Origin: Planobispora longispora
GTDB taxonomy: Bacteria; Actinomycetota; Actinomycetes; Streptosporangiales; Streptosporangiaceae
Length of the DNA stretch: 64,000 nucleotides
Assembly (NCBI RefSeq): GCF_016863135.1
Contig: NZ_BOOH01000017.1
Location: 99,122-163,121, forward strand
Reading direction: 5' to 3'
Below, one piece after another: positions 1 to 7,622 of this stretch. A model generated the notes under the pieces. That model had not been told where the DNA came from. It did not search any database and saw only the letters and a program-made list of their open reading frames with translations. A program made the position numbers and the translations under genes. How positions within the stretch are numbered: position 1 is the first letter of the stretch; every line of letters starts with the position of its first letter.

Positions 1-10
1 GTTCACCGCC

Positions 11-793
11 GTGCCCAGCACGCGCCCGCTCGCCGCCGCCATGTTCACCGCCGCCCTCGCCGCCTCCACCGGCCTGGCCGCCGTGCCCGCCGCCGCCTCC
101 ACCGGCCCGGCCGCCGCGCCCGCCGGGTCCGCGCCGTCCGAGGCGCTGTACGGCTTCGCCTGGGCCGACGGCCCCTCCACCCTGCGCATCACGCCGGCGA
201 AGGCGACGCCCGTCAAGCAGCACGGCATCGTGCGCTACAAGCTCACGCCCATCCCCGGCGCCAAGGAGCGGCGGATCGGCTACGCCGGCGCCGACTTCCG
301 CAGGATCACCGCCGCGTGCGACCTGAAGGAGACCGAGGGCGTCGTCAAGCTCGACAAGAAGGGGCTGGGCAAGACCCGCTGCGGGGAGGACGACCTGTCC
401 TTCGTGCTCAGCCTCGGGCCCGCGCCGGTCCGGATCTCGACGGGCGCGGTCCCGCGGGTCCACGAGTTCATCGCGCTGCCGACCCGCGCCAAGACCGCCT
501 TCGGCACCGTCAAGCGCGTGAACGACACCACCGTGGTCTTCGCCAAGGGCAGGTCGCGGACCACGCTCCACTACACCCTCCTGGACTTCCGCCGCGCGAC
601 CAAGCGGTGCGGCGACTCCTGGCTGGCCAACCACGTCAACGCCGACCGCGACGGCCTCGGCACCAAGGCGTGCGGCACCCGTTCCTTCACCAAGGCGGTG
701 AAGGGGGCCCGGTACCCCGTCCTCGCCAAGGTGGAGTACGACCCGGTCAGCCGGCAGCTGATCCAGGTCTGGGAGGTCTTCGGCGACGCCTGA
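11..793 (+). CDS. Secreted protein with internal duplication, unknown function
   Basis: Function not recognised. The N-terminus is an Ala-rich signal peptide ending near AAAS, so the protein is probably exported. The mature part contains two similar segments, each with DFRR followed by a Cys, a spacer, a (K/D)GLG(K/T) motif and a second Cys. One lies at about residues 95-130 and the other at about 190-225, which suggests a duplicated disulfide-stabilised unit. The start is uncertain: I used GTG at 11, but an in-frame ATG at 41 gives a more ordinary signal peptide, and the frame is open to the left edge of the window. The stop abuts the convergent regulator; both stop codons are contained in one TGATCA palindrome. 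Confidence 0.7.
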   Translation: MPSTRPLAAAMFTAALAASTGLAAVPAAASTGPAAAPAGSAPSEALYGFAWADGPSTLRITPAKATPVKQHGIVRYKLTPIPGAKERRIGYAGADFRRITAACDLKETEGVVKLDKKGLGKTRCGEDDLSFVLSLGPAPVRISTGAVPRVHEFIALPTRAKTAFGTVKRVNDTTVVFAKGRSRTTLHYTLLDFRRATKRCGDSWLANHVNADRDGLGTKACGTRSFTKAVKGARYPVLAKVEYDPVSRQLIQVWEVFGDA

Positions 794-1450
794 TCAGCGG
801 CGCGGGGTGACCAGCCCGGACTCGTAGGCGAAGACGACGAGCTGGGCGCGGTCGCGGGCACGGAGCTTGATCATGGCCCGGCTGACGTGGGTCTTGACGG
901 TGGCCGGGCTGATCACCATGTGCGCGGCGATCTCGTCGTTGGACATGCCGCGCGCGACCAGCGCGGTCACCTCGCGCTCGCGGTTGGTGAGGGGCTCCAG
1001 CACGCGGGGTGAGAGATCGGGGCGGCGGGAGACGTACGCCCCGATCAGCCGGCGGGTGATCGCCGGGGAGAGCAGCGCGTCGCCCCGCGCGGCGACCCGG
1101 ACGCCCTGGAGCAGGTCGGCCGGGTCGGTGTCCTTGACCATGAACCCGCCCGCGCCCGCGCGCAGGGCGTCGAAGACGTACTCGTCCAGCCCGTAGTTGG
1201 TCAGGATCACCACGTGGACGCCGCTCAGCCGCGGGTCGGCCGCGATCCGCCGGGTCGCCTCGATGCCGTCCAGCACCGGCATCTGCACGTCGACGAGCGC
1301 GACGTCGGGCAGGTGCTCGCGGGCCAGGGCGACGCCCCGTTCCCCGTCGGCGGCCTCGGCGACCACCTCGATGTCGTCCTCGGCCTCCAACAGCGCGCGG
1401 AAGCCCGCCCGGATGAGGGCCTGGTCGTCGACGAGCAGCACGCGGATCAT
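794..1450 (-). CDS. NarL/LuxR-family response regulator
   Basis: The receiver domain begins IRVLLVDDQALIRAGF, with the acidic pair, the phospho-accepting Asp in DVALVDVQMP and the conserved Lys in VKDTD. A C-terminal LuxR helix-turn-helix follows (LTNREREVTALVARGMSN, then TVKTHVSR). Length (218 aa) is normal for the family. I chose the ATG at 1450, which has GGAGGA six bases upstream and overlaps the TGA of the sensor kinase as ATGA, so translation is probably coupled. A longer start at 1471 exists but would extend into the kinase. It is expected to be phosphorylated by the kinase encoded just upstream; its target genes cannot be told from the sequence. Confidence 0.95.
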   Translation of the reverse strand: MIRVLLVDDQALIRAGFRALLEAEDDIEVVAEAADGERGVALAREHLPDVALVDVQMPVLDGIEATRRIAADPRLSGVHVVILTNYGLDEYVFDALRAGAGGFMVKDTDPADLLQGVRVAARGDALLSPAITRRLIGAYVSRRPDLSPRVLEPLTNREREVTALVARGMSNDEIAAHMVISPATVKTHVSRAMIKLRARDRAQLVVFAYESGLVTPRR

Positions 1451-2709
1451 GACGTCTCCTCCACGGGACACCCGGTCCGGGTCAGGGGGGACCCGGTTCC
1501 CGGCGGGGATGCCCCGATCTCCGCCACGGGGAGCCGGGCGCGGACGGTGAAGCCGCCCTCCGGGCGGGGTTCGGCGCGGAGCTCGCCGCCGAGGGCGGTG
1601 ACGCGTTCGCGCATGCCGGTCAGCCCGTTCCCGGGCGCCGGGGGCGCGCCGGGGCTCGCGCGGCCGTCGTCGTCCACCCGCACCACCAGCTCCCCGGGAC
1701 CGTAGCCGATGTGCACCGCGGCCGAGGCCCGGCCCGCGTGCCTGGCGACGTTGGTGAGCGCCTCCTGCACGATCCGGTAGGCGGAGTGGTCGACGGCGGA
1801 GGGCAGGGCGCGGCGCTCGCCGGCGACCGTCACGGTGGTGGGCAGACCGGCGGCGCGGGCCCGGTCCACCAGGTCGCCGAGGTGCTCCAGCCCGCTGGCC
1901 GGCGACTGGGCGGACGGCTCGCGCAGCACCTCCAGCGTCGCGCGCAGCTCGCGCATCGCGTCGCCGGCGGCCTCCTGGATGGCCAGCAGCGCGTCCGGCG
2001 CCTTCTCGCCGCGCTTGCCGGCCAGGTGGACCGCGACACCGGCCTGCACCTTGATGATCGAGATGCTGTGGGTGAGGGAGTCGTGCAGCTCCCTGGCGAT
2101 GCGCAGCCGTTCCTCCCCGGCCCGGCGCAGCGCGGCCTCCTCGCGGGTGCGCTCGGCCTCGGCGGCCCGCTCCTCGGCCTGCCTCAGGTAGGCCCGCTGG
2201 TGCCGGCTGACGGTCCCCATGACGCCGGCGGCGAGGAACCAGCCGACCAGCAGGACCGTGCTCTGGACGATCTCCTGCGCGGCCTGCCCGGAGGCGGCGG
2301 CCAGGCGGGAGGCCAGGGTGCCGCCCAGGAACACGGCGCCGGCGGCGGCCGCGGGCAGCGGGCGGCCCGCCCGGACCGCGGTGTAGACGGTGATCAGGAC
2401 GGGGAAGCCCGCCGGCGGGCCCGGATCGTTCCGCACGGCGTAGAACAGCATGCAGGCCGTGACGGTCAGCAGGACCGCGATCGGGGCCCGGCGGCGCAGG
2501 GCGAGCGCGAGCGAGCCGGCCAGGACGGCGAGGTGGTCCGGGAGACCGGCGCCGGGCAGGGCCAGCGCCCCGGCCTCCTGCAGGACGGCGACCACCACGG
2601 CGAGCGCCGCGTCCACCACCCAGGGGTTCTTCCCGGTGGCGCGGATCGTGACCAGGGCCTGGGCCGCCGCGTCCGCCGCCCGCGGACGCCTCCCGGGATC
2701 GTGCCTCAT
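1447..2709 (-). CDS. NarX/DesK-type sensor histidine kinase
   Basis: Membrane kinase of the HisKA_3 class. The first ~155 residues hold five or six hydrophobic segments. A short coiled linker rich in E, A and R follows, then the dimerisation/phosphoacceptor motif IARELHDSLTHS (His near residue 208) and a HATPase domain with the N-box-like YRIVQEALTNVARHA and a G-box GNGLTGMRERV. This few-TM, no-HAMP layout is typical of DesK-like kinases paired with NarL-type regulators, and the stop overlaps the regulator start. The stimulus is unknown; it may be sensed within the membrane. Confidence 0.93.
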   Translation of the reverse strand: MRHDPGRRPRAADAAAQALVTIRATGKNPWVVDAALAVVVAVLQEAGALALPGAGLPDHLAVLAGSLALALRRRAPIAVLLTVTACMLFYAVRNDPGPPAGFPVLITVYTAVRAGRPLPAAAAGAVFLGGTLASRLAAASGQAAQEIVQSTVLLVGWFLAAGVMGTVSRHQRAYLRQAEERAAEAERTREEAALRRAGEERLRIARELHDSLTHSISIIKVQAGVAVHLAGKRGEKAPDALLAIQEAAGDAMRELRATLEVLREPSAQSPASGLEHLGDLVDRARAAGLPTTVTVAGERRALPSAVDHSAYRIVQEALTNVARHAGRASAAVHIGYGPGELVVRVDDDGRASPGAPPAPGNGLTGMRERVTALGGELRAEPRPEGGFTVRARLPVAEIGASPPGTGSPLTRTGCPVEETS

Positions 2710-2959
2710 TCCAGCACCCTAGAACCGCCCGGCCCGAAGATCATCCCCATGGCGCCGTATTTCCGTGCTACTCCCGGTGTCGTATACGGGTCGCGCCTGC
2801 GCCCGGAGGTGTAGTCGAGAAGCCTCCCCCCGTACGACGACCGGGGGCGGTCCCGGGAGCGACGATCTCGGGCATGGCCGCGTCCTTCCGCCACGCCGCC
2901 CCGGTCCCGCGGAGACGGCCGGCGGCCCGTCGCATATGACCTCCCGAGGAGAAGCCCCC

Positions 2960-3346
2960 ATGGCATCACCACGTTTCCTCCCGCTGCTCCGCGCCGCGGT
3001 CGCCCTGCAGGCGGTCGCGATCCTGGTCCAGGCGATCACCGCGGGCCTGCTGCTGTCCTCGCCGGGCGGGCGGACGCTGCACGCGGCCTCGGCGGGGGTC
3101 CTGCTCCTGGCCGGTCTCCTGCACCTGGCCGCCGCGGTCCTGGTGTGGCGTCCCGGCGGCGGCCCGCCGCGCGCCATCGCCCCGGCGGCGGGTCTGCTGG
3201 TCGCCACACTGGTGGAGATGGCGCTCGGCATGGCGCACCTGAAGGCGCTCCACGTGCCGGTCGGGGTGCTGATGTTCGGCGGGAGCGTCGTCAGGCTCGT
3301 CCAGGTCTGGGCCGACCGCCGTGCCGACGCGACGGCCGCGGTATGA
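2960..3346 (+). CDS. Small four-helix membrane protein
   Basis: A 128-residue protein that is almost entirely hydrophobic, with four predicted transmembrane segments and short loops. No family recognised. The ATG at 2960 is preceded by GAGGAGAAG, a strong ribosome-binding site, so the longer open frame upstream is not used. Its stop overlaps the start of the multicopper oxidase (ATGA at 3343-3346). That points to translational coupling and a shared role, perhaps metal supply to the oxidase or membrane anchoring; this is inference. An intergenic stretch of about 250 bases separates it from the divergent kinase and should hold both promoters. Confidence 0.85.
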   Translation: MASPRFLPLLRAAVALQAVAILVQAITAGLLLSSPGGRTLHAASAGVLLLAGLLHLAAAVLVWRPGGGPPRAIAPAAGLLVATLVEMALGMAHLKALHVPVGVLMFGGSVVRLVQVWADRRADATAAV

Positions 3347-4812
3347 CGATGACGAGGCGGCGGGCGCTGGGCCTGCTCGGGCTGGGGACGGTCGCGGCCG
3401 TCTCCGGGCTCTCCGGCTGCTCCCTGCTCGCCGGGACCCCGCAGCCCAAGCTGCTGCCCAGCACCGCGCCGCTGCCCGCGCCGTTCACCGTGCCGCTGCC
3501 GCTGCCGGAGGTGGCGGCGCCGTCCCGGACGGACGGCCGGGCCGACTACTACGAGCTGGTCCAGAGCGCGGCCGAGGTGGAGATCCTGCCCGGCCTGCGC
3601 ACCCGGGTCTGGGGGTACGGCGGGACCTTCCCCGGGCCGACGATCGAGGCGCGCAGCGGGCGCGAGACCGTCGTGCGCGTCTCCAACGGGCTCGGCGCGC
3701 CGACCGTGACGCACCTGCACGGCGGCCGGACCCCGCCGGAGTCCGACGGCTACCCGACCGACCTGGTGCAGCCGGGCGCCCGGCGCGACTACGTGTTCCC
3801 GCTCGACCAGCGGGCGGCCACGCTCTGGTATCACGACCACCGCATGGACTACACCGGGCAGCAGGTGTGGCGCGGGCTGGCGGGCTTCTTCCTGGTGCGC
3901 GACGACGAGGAGGACGCGCTGCCGCTGCCGGAGGGCGAGCGGGACATCCCGCTGATGATCTGCGACCGCTCGTTCGCCGAGGACGGCTCCATGCCGTACC
4001 CGGGCTTCGCCGACCGGCCCGGCGTGCGCGAGCCGTACATGGGCGGGGTGCTGGGCGACGTCATCCTGGTCAACGGCGCGCCCTGGCCGGAGCTGCGGGT
4101 CGAACGGGCGCGCTATCGCTTCCGGCTGCTCAACGGCTCCAACGCCCGGCCGTACGAGCTCGCGCTCTCGCCGGGCGGGACGATCGTGCAGATCGGCAGT
4201 GACGGCGGTCTGCTCACCGCACCGCGGGGGATGAGCCGGGTACGGCTCTCGCCGGGCGAACGGGCGGACGTGATCGTCGACTTCGCGGCCTACCGGTCCG
4301 GCGACCGGGTGGAGCTGCGCAACCTCGACGGGGAGGGGCCGCAGGGCCGGGTGATGCGCTTCGCCGTCGGCGGTGACGCGCGCGACGACTCGGCGATCCC
4401 GCGGACGTTGTCGCGGGTCGAGCGGCTGGACCCGGCCGCGGCGAAGGTGACCCGGGACTTCGCGTTCACCGGCGGGAGCCTGCACGGCGGCACGGGGTGG
4501 CTGATCAACGGCAATCCCTTCGACCCCCGCCGCGCCGAGGCCCGCCCCCGCCTGGGCGACACCGAGATCTGGCGGCTGACCAGCGACGTCGCCCACCCCG
4601 TGCACCTGCACCTGGACCACTTCCAGGTGCTGTCGGTCAACGGCGAGCGCCTGGAGGGCCCGCCGGAGTGGAAGGACACCGTCGAGCTGCGCGACGCCCA
4701 GACCGTCGAGATCGTCACGAGGTTCACCGGCTACCGCGGCCGGTACGTCATGCACTGCCACAACCTCGAACACGAGGACATGGCGATGATGGCCAACTTC
4801 GAGGTCGTGTGA
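3343..4812 (+). CDS. TAT-exported multicopper oxidase lipoprotein
   Basis: A three-cupredoxin-domain oxidase of the CueO/SufI/bilirubin-oxidase type. All four copper-binding motifs are present: THLHGG, LWYHDH, HPVHLHLDHF and the type-1 site HCHNLEHEDMAMM near the C-terminus. The N-terminus MTMTRRRALGLLGLG is a twin-arginine signal followed by a lipobox (LSGCS), so the enzyme is probably exported folded and lipid-anchored outside the membrane. It would oxidise substrates such as Cu(I), phenols or bilirubin-like compounds using O2; the substrate cannot be read from the sequence. The start overlaps the stop of the upstream membrane protein. Length (489 aa) is normal. Confidence 0.95.
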   Translation: MTMTRRRALGLLGLGTVAAVSGLSGCSLLAGTPQPKLLPSTAPLPAPFTVPLPLPEVAAPSRTDGRADYYELVQSAAEVEILPGLRTRVWGYGGTFPGPTIEARSGRETVVRVSNGLGAPTVTHLHGGRTPPESDGYPTDLVQPGARRDYVFPLDQRAATLWYHDHRMDYTGQQVWRGLAGFFLVRDDEEDALPLPEGERDIPLMICDRSFAEDGSMPYPGFADRPGVREPYMGGVLGDVILVNGAPWPELRVERARYRFRLLNGSNARPYELALSPGGTIVQIGSDGGLLTAPRGMSRVRLSPGERADVIVDFAAYRSGDRVELRNLDGEGPQGRVMRFAVGGDARDDSAIPRTLSRVERLDPAAAKVTRDFAFTGGSLHGGTGWLINGNPFDPRRAEARPRLGDTEIWRLTSDVAHPVHLHLDHFQVLSVNGERLEGPPEWKDTVELRDAQTVEIVTRFTGYRGRYVMHCHNLEHEDMAMMANFEVV

Positions 4813-4846
4813 CCCGCCCCCGCCGATCACTCCAGAGGAGAGAGAC

Positions 4847-5239
4847 ATGTCCGCAGGCCCCGCCGTGGACCTCGAAGAGAGGTTCCACGCCTTCCTCACC
4901 CGATCCCCGCACGAGCTGGGCCTCGGCCAGGGGGATCCGGCGGAGATCATAGACCGGTACTACACCCCCGACATCGAGTACTTCAACGACGGCGTCCGGC
5001 TCGACCGCGACCGGCTCGTCGCCCACGTCGGCCCGGCGCGCAAGAACGGGCGCGGGCTCGAGATCGAGGTCCACGACATCCTGGTCCGCGGCGACCTGGC
5101 CGCCGCCCGTTACACCCTGCGCGCCGTCATGCGGAAGGGGAACACCGTGGAGATGGAGATCTATCTGTTCGCGCGGTTCGCCCCCGACGGGCGCATCCGC
5201 CGCGTCGACTCGATCACCCGGACGATCCCGCAGCAATGA
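4847..5239 (+). CDS. SnoaL/NTF2-like protein
   Basis: A 130-residue single-domain protein with the alternating helix/sheet pattern of the NTF2-like alpha+beta barrel: an N-terminal helix, then DRYYTPDIEYFND, a VEMEIYLFARFAPDGRIRRVDS strand pair, and a charged end. Such domains serve as small-molecule binding pockets, isomerases or cyclases; I cannot assign a substrate. A good ribosome-binding site (AGAGGAGAGAG) precedes the ATG. It follows the multicopper oxidase by 34 bases and is probably the third gene of that operon. Its stop is three bases from the convergent M20 peptidase stop. Confidence 0.85.
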   Translation: MSAGPAVDLEERFHAFLTRSPHELGLGQGDPAEIIDRYYTPDIEYFNDGVRLDRDRLVAHVGPARKNGRGLEIEVHDILVRGDLAAARYTLRAVMRKGNTVEMEIYLFARFAPDGRIRRVDSITRTIPQQ

Positions 5240-5242
5240 GGC

Positions 5243-6502
5243 TCAGCCGGTGTCGCAGTGGGCGAGGGCGAGCAGGGCCAGGGTCCGGGCGGCGGTGACG
5301 ACCTGCGCGACGGGCACGGACTCGTCGGGACCGTGCGCGCGGTCGATGTCGCCGGGGCCGTACTGCACGGTCGGGATGCCGCCGAGCCCGGTGAGCAGCC
5401 GCAGGTCGCTGCCGTACGGGGCGCCCCAGACCGCGGGCGGGACGCCCGCCGCCGCCGTGTGCGCCCCGGTCAGCCGGGCCAGCAGGCCGCCGTCGTCGGC
5501 GGGGAGGCGGCCGGAGGCGTACTGGCCGCCCCACCACTCCACCTCGGCCGGGTGGGCGGACAACCAGTCGTCGGCCGCGCAGGCCTCCGCGACCGCCTCC
5601 TCCAGCGCGCGCCGGGCCTCCTTCACGGACTCGTCGAGCGCGACCCCGAGCCGTCCCTCGGCCACCAGCTCGCCGGGGACCGAGGAGGACCAGTCACCCG
5701 CGCGCACAGTCCCGATCTCGATCGCGTACGGCAGCGCCCAGCGCCGCATCAGCGGGTCCACCTCGGCGTTGCGCCGCGCCTCCAGCGCCCGCAGCGCCGC
5801 GAAGACCGGCCAGAACTTCTCCACCGCGCTCACCCCGGCGTCGCGGCGGGCGGCGTGCGCGGCCCTGCCGGGGATCCGCAGCCGGAAGGTCAGCGCGCCC
5901 CCGTTGGCGGGCACCACGTCCAGGCCGGTCGGCTCCGGGATCACGCAGGCGTCGGCCCGCCAGCCGCGGCGCAGCAGGGCGTAGGCGCCGAGCCCGCCGT
6001 CCTCCTCCCCCGCCACGCAGGAGACGAGCACGTCGCCGCGGAGCCGCGCGCGGCGCAGGGCGCGGACCGCGAACAGCGCGGCGACCAGGCCGCCCTTCAT
6101 GTCGCAGGCGCCCCGGCCGTACAGCGCCCCGTCCTCGATCCGGCCGCTGAAGGGGTCGTCGCTCCAGGCGGCGAGGTCGCCGGGCGGGACGACGTCCACA
6201 TGCGCGGTGAACATCAGGGAACGGCCGCCGCCGGTCCCGGGCAAGCGTCCGACCAGCCCCGACGCCCGGGAACGCGGCACCTCCATGCCCGGGAAGCCCG
6301 GCTCGGCGGCCAGCTCGCCCACCGGGACGGGCCAGTGGTCGACCTCCAGGCCCTCGGCGCGCAACCACCGCGCCAGCCGGTCCTGGATGCCGGCCTCGTC
6401 GGGGGAGCCGCCGACGCTCGGGATGCGGACCAGCTCGGCCAGGAATTCGGTCATGGCGGCCGTCTCGCCCTCGAGCGCGGCGAGCACCTCGGCGGCGCCC
6501 AT
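5243..6502 (-). CDS. M20-family metallopeptidase (ArgE/DapE-like)
   Basis: A di-zinc amidohydrolase of the M20 family. Metal and catalytic motifs are visible: FTAHVDVVPPGD (His ligand and Asp), YGRGACDMKGG (bridging Asp) and AGEEDGG (catalytic and binding Glu pair). A dimerisation domain follows, and a late His lies in DRAHGPDES. The start at 6502 lies two bases after the formyltransferase stop, so the two genes form one transcript read from the iron-box promoter at 7.5 kb. Relatives deacylate N-acyl amino acids or hydrolyse dipeptides. In this operon it could trim an acyl or formyl group, or cleave the siderophore to release iron; this is inference. It ends three bases from the SnoaL-like gene. 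Confidence 0.9.
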   Translation of the reverse strand: MGAAEVLAALEGETAAMTEFLAELVRIPSVGGSPDEAGIQDRLARWLRAEGLEVDHWPVPVGELAAEPGFPGMEVPRSRASGLVGRLPGTGGGRSLMFTAHVDVVPPGDLAAWSDDPFSGRIEDGALYGRGACDMKGGLVAALFAVRALRRARLRGDVLVSCVAGEEDGGLGAYALLRRGWRADACVIPEPTGLDVVPANGGALTFRLRIPGRAAHAARRDAGVSAVEKFWPVFAALRALEARRNAEVDPLMRRWALPYAIEIGTVRAGDWSSSVPGELVAEGRLGVALDESVKEARRALEEAVAEACAADDWLSAHPAEVEWWGGQYASGRLPADDGGLLARLTGAHTAAAGVPPAVWGAPYGSDLRLLTGLGGIPTVQYGPGDIDRAHGPDESVPVAQVVTAARTLALLALAHCDTG

Positions 6503-6504
6503 GC

Positions 6505-7452
6505 TCAGGGCTGCCGGGTGAGGTAGCCGCCCATGGTGCGGAAGACCTCGGTGGCGGGCAGGTCGGTGCCGTCCTCGGTGCGGACGCGCTCGATGACCAG
6601 GCCGTGGCTGCGCCCGCGGCGGGCCTCCGCGCCGGCGACGATGACCACGCCGTCGCCCTCGCGGATGAAGACGCGCCCGGGGGTGCCGCCGTAGATCCCC
6701 TTGGAGACCGAGGCCTTCAGCACGCGGACGCGCTCGCCCCTGTAGTGGGTGAAGGCGTTGGGATACGGGTCGGACTGCGCCCGGACGAGCCGGGCGATGT
6801 CCTCGGCCGGCCAGGTCCAGTCGATGTTGCCGTCCTCGACGGACCGCTTGTGGAAGAAGCTGGCCTTCGAGCGGTCCTGGGGGGTCCAGTCGGTCCGGCC
6901 GGAGGCGATGAGTCCGAGCGCCTCGGTGACGACGGGTTCGATCAGGTCCACGGTGCGGTGGAACAGGTCGGTGGCGGTGTCCCCGGGCCCGACCGGGACG
7001 GCCCGCTGGAGCACGATGTCCCCGGCGTCCAGTTCCTCGTCCATCATGTGCGCGGTGAGCCCGACCTCCGTCTCGCCGTTGATCAGCGCCCAGATCAGCG
7101 GGGAGAACCCGGCGTAGGCGGGCAGCAGGGAGTCGTGGACGTTGAGCGTGCCGTGCCGGGGGAGATTGAAGATCTCCGGCGGGATCCACGTCCGCCAGTT
7201 GTTGGCGACGATGAGGTCCAGCCGGGCCTCCTTGAGCCGGAGCATCAGCTCCTCGTCGTCGGGCCGGTTGCGCAGCAGGACCGGGACGCCGTGCTCCTCG
7301 GCCAGGTCGGCCACCGAGTCGCTCCAGATCTTCTCGTAGGCGTGCTCGCTCCCGGGATGCGTCACGACGAGCACCACCTCGTGCCCGGAGCCCAGGAGCG
7401 CCTGCAATGTGCGGTGCCCCCAGGTCTGGTAGCCGAACATCGCGATCCGCAT
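6505..7452 (-). CDS. N5-hydroxyornithine formyltransferase
   Basis: Related to methionyl-tRNA formyltransferase. It has the catalytic-loop motif NVHDSLLPAYAGFSPLIWALINGE, an N-terminal Rossmann-like formyltetrahydrofolate domain (MRIAMFGYQTWGHRTL) and an OB-like C-terminal part. A start-like binding of ornithine is inferred from context: it is divergent from an ornithine N5-monooxygenase, under iron boxes, beside a hydroxyornithine-using NRPS, as in coelichelin-type clusters. There it would transfer a formyl group from 10-formyl-THF to N5-hydroxyornithine to make the hydroxamate. The start codon is followed upstream by an A/G-rich stretch and the iron boxes at 7480-7517. Length (315 aa) fits the family. 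Confidence 0.93.
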   Translation of the reverse strand: MRIAMFGYQTWGHRTLQALLGSGHEVVLVVTHPGSEHAYEKIWSDSVADLAEEHGVPVLLRNRPDDEELMLRLKEARLDLIVANNWRTWIPPEIFNLPRHGTLNVHDSLLPAYAGFSPLIWALINGETEVGLTAHMMDEELDAGDIVLQRAVPVGPGDTATDLFHRTVDLIEPVVTEALGLIASGRTDWTPQDRSKASFFHKRSVEDGNIDWTWPAEDIARLVRAQSDPYPNAFTHYRGERVRVLKASVSKGIYGGTPGRVFIREGDGVVIVAGAEARRGRSHGLVIERVRTEDGTDLPATEVFRTMGGYLTRQP

Positions 7453-7479
7453 GGTGCCTCCTTGTTAGGGAGAGGAGCA

Positions 7480-7498
7480 GAGGTTAGGCTCACTTTAA
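7480..7498. promoter_or_regulatory. Iron box 1 (DmdR/IdeR-type operator)
   Basis: GAGGTTAGGCTCACTTTAA matches the known 19-bp actinobacterial iron box (TTAGGTTAGSCTAACCTAA) at most positions, with the strong core AGGTTAGGCT. It directly abuts a second box. It lies 28 bases upstream of the formyltransferase start and should repress the leftward operon when Fe(II) is plentiful. Confidence 0.85.
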
Positions 7499-7517
7499 TT
7501 AGGCGAGCCTAACCTAA
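7499..7517. promoter_or_regulatory. Iron box 2 (DmdR/IdeR-type operator)
   Basis: TTAGGCGAGCCTAACCTAA differs from the iron-box consensus at two central-left positions. It sits end to end with box 1, in the divergent control region of the formyltransferase and the N5-monooxygenase. Tandem abutting boxes suggest cooperative binding of two repressor dimers controlling both directions. Confidence 0.88.
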
Positions 7518-7622
7518 TCGATATATCTGATCATTGGAAGCCCGTTCGGCGCACGCTCTGGCCGTCCGCGTGCCGCCCGGCCTTCCCTCGTGTCACATGT
7601 CCGGCTCCCGGAAAGGCGTTAG

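Noticed and set aside
2719..4950. Minus-strand frame of about 740 codons opposite the multicopper oxidase
   Set aside because: Repetitive His/Arg/Gln/Gly composition; the oxidase on the other strand has all copper motifs.
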